Part shown: piece after piece, positions 23,118 through 31,082 of the stretch
How the letters are laid out: each line of letters starts with the position of its first letter
How positions within the stretch are numbered: the stretch's first letter is position 1
NCBI GenBank assembly: GCA_021787495.1
Contig: JAJYLX010000007.1
Span: 1-43,036 of the forward strand
Length of the DNA: 43,036 nt
DNA from: Microcaldota archaeon
Lineage (GTDB): Archaea; Micrarchaeota; Micrarchaeia; Micrarchaeales; Micrarchaeaceae
Direction: 5' to 3'
The notes under the pieces: model-generated
Told to the model about the DNA's origin: nothing
Database searches by the model: none
What the model saw: only the letters and a program-made list of their open reading frames with translations
Program-made: the position numbers and the translations under genes

Positions 23118-23582
23118 ATGGATTCGAAGACCATGGTCACGGTCATTGCTGTTGTCGTGATCGCAGCCGTTGCTGCCGTGGCGCTCGGCATGCACCCAAC
23201 CCCGTCTGCCAGCCAGGGAAGCCAGGCCGTGACTACGGCCGGACAGGGCTCCAATTCGGCGACGGCGAGCGACCAGACAAAGGTCCTCTTCGCGAACACG
23301 CAGTACGCACCATACTCATATCAGGTTTATCCGGGGCCGCTCTCGCAACAGGCGCAGGCAGCCCTTTCCGGCTTCAGCATGAAGAACACGACACTGCAGA
23401 ACTCATCCGTAATAGTGACACTGACGGTTGTGGGCAGTGGGCAGCAGCAAACGGTAGTGCTGCAACCTGGATACAAGCTATACATCGTCGAGGCGACTTT
23501 CGGGGATGACTCCTTCCGCTCTGACTACTCGCTCGGCGACGACGGATTTGTAGTTGTGGACCCGAACGGCTATGTCGCATGA
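23118..23582 (+). CDS. Signal-anchored extracellular protein, paralogue of 30563-31072
   Basis: A 154-aa protein with an N-terminal membrane helix (about 6-24), a Ser/Thr/Gln/Gly linker (to about 50) and a small extracellular beta domain. It shares a clear pattern with the protein at 30563-31072: LFANTQYAPYSY near the domain start, GY/KLYIVEA in the middle and SLGDDGFVVVDPNGY at the end. A TATA-like GAATATTAAGACG (about 23077-23089) lies 30-40 bp before the ATG. The family is not recognised. Confidence 0.7.
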   Translation: MDSKTMVTVIAVVVIAAVAAVALGMHPTPSASQGSQAVTTAGQGSNSATASDQTKVLFANTQYAPYSYQVYPGPLSQQAQAALSGFSMKNTTLQNSSVIVTLTVVGSGQQQTVVLQPGYKLYIVEATFGDDSFRSDYSLGDDGFVVVDPNGYVA

Positions 23583-23709
23583 TGGTCGACCGTGGTACGA
23601 CAGGTGCAAGTGGAACCTAACATACAATACGACGTAAAAGCCGAATCGAAACCGAATCTTTTCCAAATCTATTTTAAAATGCTCGTTCATAAGCCTAGCT
23701 AGTGTGTGG

Positions 23710-25443
23710 ATGAGTAAGACATGGAGCACCAAGCGCAGGATCCTCAGTCTTGTTTCAAGCGGGGCCAAGACCCCGCTTGAGATAAGCAGGACGCTGAACC
23801 TCGCGCCTTCCACGATCAGCGAGCATATCGAGGGCCTCGAAAGGATAGGGGCGATAAGGCGCATCGAGAACCCGTATGTGAGGAAGTGGAAGTATTACGA
23901 GAAGAACCCGAACTTCGACATGAGCAGCATAAGCGGTGCAAGGCGCATCGGCCCAGTGCCCGGACTCGCGGCCGGCCTCGCCGCAGTTGCTGCGATGGCG
24001 TTTATCATCGCGCTTGCGCTGGCATCCAGCGCAGCGCCCGCAGGGAAGCTCATCACCTTCCGGCTGACAGACCCGCCGGTAGTTCCGAACGGGACGACCC
24101 ATCTCAACATAACATACTCCTCTATGGCGGCACTTGTGACTAACTCCACTGGCTCCGCGTGGGTCTATAGTGCTGGAAGCGGCACAATAGACCTGATGTC
24201 ACTGATAAACACGTCGCAGGTCATAGGCACGGACGTATTGCGAGCGAACGACGTGATAAGCGCTGTCAGGTTCAACATCACATCCGCGGAGATGGCGGTA
24301 AACGGCGTGGTGGACCCAGTCACGGTGCCTGATAGGACGCTTACGGTGAACGTGACTGGGAATGGCACAGTAACATCCAACTCGAGCGTGCTGATAGACA
24401 TGAGCCCAACGGTGGTCAGCATATTCACTAGCAATTCAACTGTGTTCGTGCTCGTCCCGTCCGCAAAGGCGGTGTTCGTCGGCAATGCCGACGTGCCGCA
24501 AGGCATAGGGATCAAGTCGGCAGTTGGAGCGCATGAGAGGAACAGCCTGGCGGATGCTGCACCGGACATAAGCATAGGCTCCGAATCACTCAGCGTGTCC
24601 GGGAACGGCACCAGGCTCGCGCTGACAATCAAGAACGACGGCAACCAGAGCGTGGTGCTCGGGCATGTCACGCTCGTCGGGTCGACCTCTGTGTTCGTGT
24701 CCGTGAACGCCAGCGTGAACGTGACAGTTAACATGAGCGGCGCGGTAGGGGGCATCGCGCACTGGTTCGGCCTGTCGGCCCCGTTGGCTATGGGGGCAGC
24801 TGCGCCCGACAACAGCCCAGACATCGTCTCCAACACCCCGGGCACGCACGGCCATGATGGCGGCAGCGGCCCAGTCAACGACAGCGCAACCGGCAACATA
24901 GGGTCGGAAATTGGTGGTGTGGACGGGGACATTGCGAGCGGCGGCATAGCGAACGTCAGCGTGGACGTACCTGCAGGCGCGGCGGCAGTCACCCGCAGCT
25001 CAGGACAGGCCCAGGACACCTCTGGTGGAGATGGCATCGAACGCGTAGATGAGGGAGGGGGCCTGCAGCTGGTGATTCACAGGGGTGTGGAGAGCCGTGC
25101 AAACTCGTCATCGCAGCCGCGCGCAAATGCCACGGGTGGGACGCAGGACGCCGAGGAAGTCAGGAGCATCGTGAGCGTGGGCAGGGAGATAACGTCGTTC
25201 AGGACCCTGAACTTCGTCGTCTCTGGCAGTGGCGGCCTCGAGCTGCCAGCCGTGACGGGAGGCATGGGGGGCGATGCCGGGTACGCGCTGCCCGCAGGGG
25301 GCAGCATAACTCTAACGTTCGACGGCAGGATAGAGTACGCCAATGGCAACATTCTCATAGTGCCGAAGCCGGGCGATACCTATAGGGTCGTCGTGAGCGG
25401 GGAGGACGGCGCATATGCGGCCGCGAATGTCATCGCAGCGTGA
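23710..25443 (+). CDS. Transmembrane regulator: wHTH - TM - DUF4382-like exterior domain
   Basis: A 577-aa protein. Residues about 5-65 form an ArsR/MarR-like winged helix (RRILSLVSSGAKTPLEISRT, NLAPSTISEHIEGLERIGAI). One membrane helix follows at about 83-107. Residues about 112-205 match the DUF4382 pattern (ITFRLTDPP, NITYSSMAAL, GTIDLMSLINTS, LRANDVISAVRFNITSAEMAVNG), here placed outside the membrane. The remaining ~370 residues are Gly/Ser/Asn-rich beta repeats with many glycosylation sequons. The topology joins an internal DNA-binding domain with an external sensor or surface domain, a one-step regulator. The ATG at 23710 is preferred over GTG at 23704; TATA about 23668-23680. Confidence 0.8.
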   Translation: MSKTWSTKRRILSLVSSGAKTPLEISRTLNLAPSTISEHIEGLERIGAIRRIENPYVRKWKYYEKNPNFDMSSISGARRIGPVPGLAAGLAAVAAMAFIIALALASSAAPAGKLITFRLTDPPVVPNGTTHLNITYSSMAALVTNSTGSAWVYSAGSGTIDLMSLINTSQVIGTDVLRANDVISAVRFNITSAEMAVNGVVDPVTVPDRTLTVNVTGNGTVTSNSSVLIDMSPTVVSIFTSNSTVFVLVPSAKAVFVGNADVPQGIGIKSAVGAHERNSLADAAPDISIGSESLSVSGNGTRLALTIKNDGNQSVVLGHVTLVGSTSVFVSVNASVNVTVNMSGAVGGIAHWFGLSAPLAMGAAAPDNSPDIVSNTPGTHGHDGGSGPVNDSATGNIGSEIGGVDGDIASGGIANVSVDVPAGAAAVTRSSGQAQDTSGGDGIERVDEGGGLQLVIHRGVESRANSSSQPRANATGGTQDAEEVRSIVSVGREITSFRTLNFVVSGSGGLELPAVTGGMGGDAGYALPAGGSITLTFDGRIEYANGNILIVPKPGDTYRVVVSGEDGAYAAANVIAA

Positions 25444-25501
25444 CCGCGCGACCGAAGCCGCTGTGCCAAGCATGCGGCCGCCCCGGACATGCCCCTTTCG
25501 G

Positions 25502-26779
25502 TCACAGCGATAGGAACGCCCAATATACGATTGCGTTGATGACCGTGAGTAGGGCGCCGACCTTCGCGAAGTCGACGAACGAGACCGTCTGGTGGTACCT
25601 CCTCTCCGCGCTCTGTATTATTATCACGTTGCTCGCCGCGCCAAGTATGAGGAGGTTCCCGGCTATCGTGCTCCCCGCCGCAAGCGCGAGCGCGGCGGTA
25701 AGCGGCACCTGCGTGAACGAGAGCATCTTCAGGTAGAGGAGCACCATCGGCACGTTCGACACGAACTGGCTGCCGATTATGCTGACGGCGAATATCGTGG
25801 GAACCGACCCGACATTCAATGCCATGCCGCTTATCATGCCCTGCAGGTAGCCCGATTCCCACACGCTTCCCACGAGCACGAAGAGGGATATGAAGAAGAT
25901 TATCGTGGTCCAGTCCACGTTCCTCACCATCGAGAGCCTCTTGTCGCTGAACAGCAGTATCGGGAGCGCAGCCGCCATTGCTATCCAGGCAAGGTTGAGG
26001 TCGAACGCATGGAGCGACACGCCTATGATATCGAGCGCAATCAGGGAAAGCAGCACGGCCAGCGATGCCTTGCAGAGCTTCGCCAGGCCCGCGTCCTTCA
26101 CACGGGCAACGCCGTTGGGGACGCGCCTGGCGGAGAAATCCTTCCTGAAGAAGAGCTTAAGGACCAGGTAGGCGACGAGCAGGTTTATCACGGTAGGCAC
26201 TATCAGCCATCCGAAGAATTGCGGGAACGGGTTGCTGACAAGGCCGCTCGAGGCGATCAGCAGGTTCTGGGGATTGCCTATCGGGCTGGCGACGCTGCCT
26301 ATCGTGACGGCGAACGCCAGCGCCAGCAGCATCAGCTTGGGGTTGATGCGCTCCTTGAGCGCGAAGTACATCACGACCGGTGTGCCTATGACGGCCAGGG
26401 TGTCATTGAGCAGGAACATGGATGCAACCCCGGCCGAGAGGAGCACGAGCAGCACGAGCGCGTCCACCGATTTGGCGCGCCTGAACAGCCTGTGCGCAAC
26501 GTACTGGAGATAGCCGCTCTCGGTGAGCGCGGCACCCACGATAAATATGCCTATCAAGAAGAATATGACAGTCATGTCAATGTACGAAGCCGCTGCCGCG
26601 AGACCTATCTGCCCTGTGAGCAGCACGGCAATCGCACCGGCGAGCACGATCTGCCAGATTTGGAGCCGGATGTTGCCTATCCTCCTGACGGCTATGAGAA
26701 CGAAGACAGCTAGCAGCACTATGACCGGGAGAGGGGGGAGGGTCAGCGGAATGGTTCCACCGCCCCTGATTCTCTGCAA
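25502..26779 (-). CDS. ArsB/NhaD-SLC13 superfamily anion transporter
   Basis: A 425-aa permease with about 10-12 membrane segments. Family signatures are the paired hairpin motifs NDTLAVIGTPVVMYF (about 124-138) and SPIGNPQNLL (about 165-174), and in the second half SNVPMVLLYL and AAGSTIAGNLLILGAASN. Members export arsenite, exchange Na+/H+, or take up dicarboxylates and sulfate; the substrate cannot be read here. It follows ispG on the same strand after 35 nt. A TATA-like GGATAAATACG (about 26788-26798) lies so close to the TTG at 26779 that the true start may be a little further in (for example GTG at 26719). Confidence 0.88.
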   Translation of the reverse strand: MQRIRGGGTIPLTLPPLPVIVLLAVFVLIAVRRIGNIRLQIWQIVLAGAIAVLLTGQIGLAAAASYIDMTVIFFLIGIFIVGAALTESGYLQYVAHRLFRRAKSVDALVLLVLLSAGVASMFLLNDTLAVIGTPVVMYFALKERINPKLMLLALAFAVTIGSVASPIGNPQNLLIASSGLVSNPFPQFFGWLIVPTVINLLVAYLVLKLFFRKDFSARRVPNGVARVKDAGLAKLCKASLAVLLSLIALDIIGVSLHAFDLNLAWIAMAAALPILLFSDKRLSMVRNVDWTTIIFFISLFVLVGSVWESGYLQGMISGMALNVGSVPTIFAVSIIGSQFVSNVPMVLLYLKMLSFTQVPLTAALALAAGSTIAGNLLILGAASNVIIIQSAERRYHQTVSFVDFAKVGALLTVINAIVYWAFLSL

Positions 26780-26814
26780 ACGTATTTATCCTGCATTCGG
26801 TCGGGCGTGGTGGA

Positions 26815-28089
26815 TTATCTCGGCCGCATCTTCTGCGCCTGGGCGGAGTAATGGGTCCTGACGTAGTCCTCCAGGTGCCTCTTGAACTCTTCTGTCGCAG
26901 TGTCGGCCTTGACTGACGCGACCTGCTTCCCGTCCGCGTAGATGAGGCAGGACGGGTTCTCGCCGCTGCCTGGGAGTGAGATGCCAATGTTGGCGCGCCT
27001 GCTCTCGCCCGGGCCGTTGACGACACACCCCATGACCGCGACCTTCATCCCTTCGACGCCGGCGTATCCCGACCTCTTCCATTCCGGCATCCTCTCCTGC
27101 AGGTAGTCTGTGAGCTCCTGGGCCATCTCCTGGAAGACCGTGGAGGTGGTGCGCCCGCAGCCAGGGCAGCTCGATACGAGCGGCGAGAAGTGGCGTATGT
27201 CCAGAGACTGCAGTATCTGCCTAGCGACCGTGACCTCCTCTGTCCTGCTCGATCCGGGCACGGGGGTGAGCGACACGCGTATCGTGTCGCCTATGCCCGC
27301 GGCCATCAGCAGCGAGAGGGCGGCGCTCGAGGCGGCTATCCCCTTGCTCCCTATGCCGGCCTCCGTCAGCCCCAGGTGCAGCGGCTGCTCTATCCTCCCG
27401 GCGAGCATCTGGTACGCCCTGACCATCTGCGGCACCTCCGATATCTTGGTGCTCACTATGATGTGGTCCGGCTCGGTCCCGTATTCTATCGCCTTGTTGA
27501 CCGACTGCACGGCGCTCTCCACGACCGCGTCAACCGTTACGTCCTCCGCACTCCTCGGATTTGCGCTTTTCGTGTTCCTGTCCATTAAGGTGGCCAGCAC
27601 GGCCGGGTCGAGCGACCCCCAGTTGACGCCTATCCTGACGGGCTTGTCGTGGTCGTTCGCGACATTGAGCATCGCGCGGAAGTTCTCGTCGTGCTTCTCG
27701 CCGAACCCTACGTTTCCGGGATTGATCCTGTACTTGTCGAGCGCGTCCGCGCACTCAGGCACCTCCGTGAGCAGCTGGTGCCCGTTGTAGTGGAAGTCCC
27801 CTATGAGCGGTATGTCGTAGCCGAGGTCGTCTATCGCCTTCCTTATGGCCTTGACGGCCCTCGCCATGCGAAGGTCCTGCACGGTGAACCTGACGAGCTC
27901 CGACCCCGCCTTGTAGAGGTCTACTATCTGCGCCACTGTGGCGGCGACGTCGCCGGTGTCCGTGTTCGTCATGCTCTGCACCGCGACCGGGTGCTCCGAC
28001 CCTATGCGCATGTTGCGCACCCTGACCTGCAGGGACCTCCTGCGCGGCGCCCAGTCGGACGTCTCTCTGCCCATCGCTATTATTGCCAT
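26815..28089 (-). CDS. ispG: IspG/GcpE, HMBPP synthase (MEP pathway)
   Basis: A 424-aa enzyme making 4-hydroxy-3-methylbut-2-enyl diphosphate from MEcPP, the sixth step of the MEP pathway. The N-terminal TIM barrel contains VAVQSMTNTDTGD (about 35-47), ELVRFTV, IGDFHYNG and INPGNVG (about 122-128). The C-terminal [4Fe-4S] domain has the three ligands C308 and C311 (SCPGCGRT) and C355 (MGCVVNGPGE), with E362 as fourth ligand. Length is that of the bacterial two-domain form. It starts 4 nt after the ispH stop with ribosome binding site AAAGGTGAGAGG, so the two are translationally linked. All catalytic residues are intact. It needs a ferredoxin or flavodoxin donor, not seen here. Confidence 0.97.
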   Translation of the reverse strand: MAIIAMGRETSDWAPRRRSLQVRVRNMRIGSEHPVAVQSMTNTDTGDVAATVAQIVDLYKAGSELVRFTVQDLRMARAVKAIRKAIDDLGYDIPLIGDFHYNGHQLLTEVPECADALDKYRINPGNVGFGEKHDENFRAMLNVANDHDKPVRIGVNWGSLDPAVLATLMDRNTKSANPRSAEDVTVDAVVESAVQSVNKAIEYGTEPDHIIVSTKISEVPQMVRAYQMLAGRIEQPLHLGLTEAGIGSKGIAASSAALSLLMAAGIGDTIRVSLTPVPGSSRTEEVTVARQILQSLDIRHFSPLVSSCPGCGRTTSTVFQEMAQELTDYLQERMPEWKRSGYAGVEGMKVAVMGCVVNGPGESRRANIGISLPGSGENPSCLIYADGKQVASVKADTATEEFKRHLEDYVRTHYSAQAQKMRPR

Positions 28090-28093
28090 CCTC

Positions 28094-29041
28094 TCACCTT
28101 TTCATGTTCCTAGAAATCTCATGCAGCTCGTGCGGCATCGTGAACCTCATGTCCTCTTTTACCAGCTCCATGTTTGAGAGCTGCGCGCCGTCGCGCATGA
28201 AATGCCTGGCAACGTCCTGGACGACAGATTCCGGCGCAGAGGCGCCCGCGGATATGCCGACGGCCCTCTTTCCCTCAAGCCACGAAGGCATTATGTCCGC
28301 CACCGTGTCTATCAGGTGCGCCTCGACGCCCAGCGACCTGGCAGTGTCGACCAGCCGGTTCGAGTTCGAGGAGTTCTTGCTGCCGACCACCAGTATCAGG
28401 TCGCACTCCTTCGCCGCGGAACTTATCGCTGCCTGCCTGTTGGTGGTCGCATAGCAGATGTCCGATGATGGGGGCGCGCTTATCCTGGGGAACCTACCCT
28501 TGAGCGCCTTTATCGCCTCGGAGCACTCGCTCACCGACATGGTGGTCTGCGTCAGGTAGACGAGTTTCTCGGGGTCCTTGACCGAGAGGTTCGGAACCTC
28601 CTCGGCCGTCTCTATGATCTGGGTTATGTCGGGGCGTATGCCCATGACGCCCACGGCCTCCGGGTGGCCCCTGTGACCGATGTAGATTATCTCCATTCCC
28701 TGCCTGGCGAACCTTCCAACCTCGATGTGAATCTTGGTCACGAGTGGGCAAGTCGCGTCTATCGTCGTCAGTTTCCTGGCCTTTGCCTCCTCCCTGACTG
28801 ATGGGGCTATGCCGTGCGCCGAGAAGATGCAGACGCTGCCTCCGGGCACCTCGGACAGCTCCTCGACGAAGACCGCCCCCTTGGCGCGCAGGGCGTCCAC
28901 GACGACCTTGTTGTGCACTATCTCGTGCTTGACGTACACCGGAGAGCCGAACGCCTTGAGCGCCTCCTCGACCGTAGCTATGGCTCTCTCCACCCCTGCA
29001 CAGAACCCGCGCGGGCTTATCAGTATGACCTTGTCTGCCAT
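28094..29041 (-). CDS. ispH: IspH/LytB, HMBPP reductase (MEP pathway)
   Basis: A 315-aa Fe-S enzyme that converts HMBPP to IPP and DMAPP, the last MEP step. Cluster ligands are C14 (PRGFCAGV), C98 (DATCPLVTKIH) and C196 (DICYATTNRQ). Substrate residues are H43 (EIVHNK), H76 (SAHGIAP), H126 with E128 (GHRGHPEA), T166/T167 (TQTTMS) and the C-terminal GSKNSSNSNRL. Everything needed for catalysis is present and the length is standard. GAGGGGT precedes the ATG, and a TATA box lies 37-52 bp upstream. ispG follows in the same operon. IspG and IspH are oxygen-sensitive, suggesting a low-oxygen niche or protected clusters. Confidence 0.97.
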   Translation of the reverse strand: MADKVILISPRGFCAGVERAIATVEEALKAFGSPVYVKHEIVHNKVVVDALRAKGAVFVEELSEVPGGSVCIFSAHGIAPSVREEAKARKLTTIDATCPLVTKIHIEVGRFARQGMEIIYIGHRGHPEAVGVMGIRPDITQIIETAEEVPNLSVKDPEKLVYLTQTTMSVSECSEAIKALKGRFPRISAPPSSDICYATTNRQAAISSAAKECDLILVVGSKNSSNSNRLVDTARSLGVEAHLIDTVADIMPSWLEGKRAVGISAGASAPESVVQDVARHFMRDGAQLSNMELVKEDMRFTMPHELHEISRNMKR

Positions 29042-29077
29042 CAGTTACCCCTCAATCCGATCAAATATGGCTGCTGG

Positions 29078-29093
29078 CAGTATATATAAATAG
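29078..29093 (-). promoter_or_regulatory. TATA box of the ispH-ispG operon
   Basis: Minus-strand sequence CTATTTATATATACTG, centred about 45 bp before the ispH ATG; the expected start is near 29059, leaving a leader of about 18 nt that contains the GAGGGGT ribosome binding site. It shows that ispH-ispG has an archaeal-type promoter separate from dxr. Confidence 0.6.
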
Positions 29094-29144
29094 CGTGCCG
29101 GTTCGTCAGTAGTCGTATTGTAAGGAATCTGCTGGTTGTGGAGA

Positions 29145-30416
29145 TTACCTAGACCTGCCCTTGGCGAACCTCGCCTCGTAGTCCTTCGCCACCTCGAGGG
29201 CCCTGCCTCTCGACTCTGAATCGGCCCTCAGTATCTGCTTCAGGTCCGGGGCCTGTATCGGCACGTGCTCCTTAACAACGGCCTCTGTTATCTCGGCCAT
29301 GTCAGTGAACCTTATCTTGCGGCGCATGAATAGGTCGCAGACGGTCTCGTCCGCCCCGTTGAGCGCGGTGGGCGCGGTTCCTCCCGCCTTGCCGGCCTCG
29401 TACGCTATCCTGAGGCTCGGGAACCTGCCATAGTCGGGCTCCTCGAAGGAGAACCTGTTATCCTTAAAGAGGGAGAAGGCGCCTATCCCGAGGTCGTACC
29501 TGCGCGGGAACGTGAGCGCGTACGAGATTGGGTAGCGCATGTCGTGCGGCCCCTGCTGGACCTTCTGTATGCCGTCGGTCGTCTCTATCCCGGAGTGCAC
29601 TATGCTCTGCGGATGCACGACAATCTCTATGTCGTCGAGCGGCATGTTGAATATGGAGGCTATCTCTATACGCTCCATGCCCTTGTTCATCAGCGTGGCC
29701 GACCTTATGGTGATCAGGTCGCCCATCTTCCAGTTCGGGTGGTTGAGCGCGGCCTCTGGCGTAACGTCCTTCATCTGTTCGTAGGTCAGCCTGTTGCCCT
29801 CCTTGTTGAACGGGCCGCCGGAGCACGTCAGTATCATCTTCCTTACATTGTGCCTGGCGCCCCTCTGGAGCTTCCATACCGCGCTGTGCGCCTCGGGATC
29901 CGCGCCGACGAAGACGTCGCCCTCAATCGACTGCCATATGGCGCTGGGCTCGCTGTCTATCGGCAGCACCTCCACCCCGCTCCTCCTAGCCGCGGCCCAT
30001 ATCAGGTTGCCGGCCGTGAGGAATGCCTCCTTGTTCGCCACCGCCACCGTGTTCTTCGCATTGATTGCCTCGAGTGTGGGGGCCAGGCCCGCGAAGCCAG
30101 AGGTCGCCACCACCACGTAGCCGCCGTGCATATGGCCGCATATCCTCACGCCCTCCTCTTCGCCCGACATTATGATCGTATCTGTCCTCCTGGCAACGGC
30201 GTCCCTCACTTTCTCAGCCGAACCCTCATTGACTACGACCGCGTACTCCGGCTTGAACTTGAGAATCTGCTCGGCCATCAGGCCGGCGTTGTTGTTGCAG
30301 ATGAGCGCGAAGACGTGGAAGTCTTTCTTGCCGCGCAGCTTCTCGACCACGTCTAGCGTCTGCGTGCCTATCGAGCCCGTGCTGCCATGCACTATGAGGT
30401 CTATCTGTTTTGGCAT
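29145..30416 (-). CDS. dxr: DXP reductoisomerase IspC/Dxr (MEP pathway), divergent
   Basis: A 423-aa enzyme forming MEP from 1-deoxy-D-xylulose 5-phosphate. NADPH-binding VHGSTGSIGTQTLDVV (9-24) and VAVANKEAFLTAG (124-136) are clear. Metal and substrate residues are D154, S155 and E156 (PIDSEPSA), S199 (CSGGPF), H226 and W229 (NHPNWKMG), S239, N244, K245 and E248 (RSATLMNKGMERIE) and H268 (VVHPQS). Three conserved positions differ: His after the DSE motif is P157, Ala before SGG is C198, and Asp of DSAT is R238. It is about 25 residues longer than E. coli Dxr. The ATG at 30416 is chosen as a leaderless start 25 bp after its TATA. The reaction is supported by all metal ligands being intact. 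Confidence 0.93.
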   Translation of the reverse strand: MPKQIDLIVHGSTGSIGTQTLDVVEKLRGKKDFHVFALICNNNAGLMAEQILKFKPEYAVVVNEGSAEKVRDAVARRTDTIIMSGEEEGVRICGHMHGGYVVVATSGFAGLAPTLEAINAKNTVAVANKEAFLTAGNLIWAAARRSGVEVLPIDSEPSAIWQSIEGDVFVGADPEAHSAVWKLQRGARHNVRKMILTCSGGPFNKEGNRLTYEQMKDVTPEAALNHPNWKMGDLITIRSATLMNKGMERIEIASIFNMPLDDIEIVVHPQSIVHSGIETTDGIQKVQQGPHDMRYPISYALTFPRRYDLGIGAFSLFKDNRFSFEEPDYGRFPSLRIAYEAGKAGGTAPTALNGADETVCDLFMRRKIRFTDMAEITEAVVKEHVPIQAPDLKQILRADSESRGRALEVAKDYEARFAKGRSR

Positions 30417-30434
30417 AATCGTGTTCTTCCGCAT

Positions 30435-30447
30435 GTAATTAATATGC
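30435..30447 (-). promoter_or_regulatory. TATA box of dxr
   Basis: Minus-strand GCATATTAATTAC is centred 25 bp before the ATG at 30416, the spacing for a leaderless transcript. The region 30416-30563 also holds the oppositely directed promoter of the 30563 gene (GGTTTAAATTAATGG at 30517-30531). Confidence 0.55.
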
Positions 30448-30562
30448 CTTGCGGGCGGGTTCGTCAAACATGGGAGCGCCTGCGGCTTTATAGCGGTAAA
30501 GCAAAGCGGCGGTATGGGTTTAAATTAATGGAATGCTGGAGTATGGCGTAGGGGATGGGCAG

Positions 30563-31072
30563 ATGAACAAGAACGTACCATACGCGATAGCGGCCGTAGC
30601 CATAATAGCAGTGGCGGCGGCAGTGGCGGGCGCCTATTACATGGGCGGCTACGGGGGCGCGGCGACAACCACCATAGCCGGCAGCATGCTCAGCACGGTG
30701 CAGGGAGGCCAGACGACGCAGTACACAACGGCCCCCGCAACCGTGCAGAACGCGACGCTGTTCAACACGACCCAGTACTACCCGTATTCGTACCTGATAT
30801 CGGGCGGCGCCAACCTCTCCGCATCGCCGGCCACATCAGACTTCACGCTCTCCTCGGCGAACGGCACGGGCGGGAACGTGACTTACACGATCAGCTTCAA
30901 GGGCACCAGCTCTGCTTACAACATCACGATGGGGAAGGGAGACAGCTTATATTACATAGACATGGCGCCCGCGGATGACGGGCCGGCGGACCACTCGACT
31001 GGCGACGACGGCTATGCCGTCGTCGATCCCACCGGCCATATGATAAGCCTGAAGTATCCGATCAACGGATGA
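30563..31072 (+). CDS. Signal-anchored extracellular protein, paralogue of 23118-23582
   Basis: A 169-aa protein with an N-terminal membrane helix (about 5-26), a Thr/Gly/Gln-rich linker (to about 60) and an extracellular beta domain. The domain repeats the pattern of the 23118 protein: ATLFNTTQYYPYSY, a central SLYYIDMAP, and STGDDGYAVVDPTGH near the end, with the acidic DDGPADHS run between. The start at 30563 is chosen because the TATA box (30517-30531) implies transcription from about 30545; the ATG at 30533 would lie before it. The RnfD-like gene begins 10 nt after its stop, so the two are one operon and may form one membrane unit. Confidence 0.72.
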   Translation: MNKNVPYAIAAVAIIAVAAAVAGAYYMGGYGGAATTTIAGSMLSTVQGGQTTQYTTAPATVQNATLFNTTQYYPYSYLISGGANLSASPATSDFTLSSANGTGGNVTYTISFKGTSSAYNITMGKGDSLYYIDMAPADDGPADHSTGDDGYAVVDPTGHMISLKYPING

Positions 31073-31082
31073 GTCGAACCGG

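Noticed and set aside
25500-31072. Bacterial contamination as the explanation of the MEP genes
   Set aside because: The cluster has archaeal-style TATA spacing, and one flank holds a paralogue (30563) of a gene on the other flank (23118), tying both sides to the same genome. A chimeric assembly still needs read-level testing.
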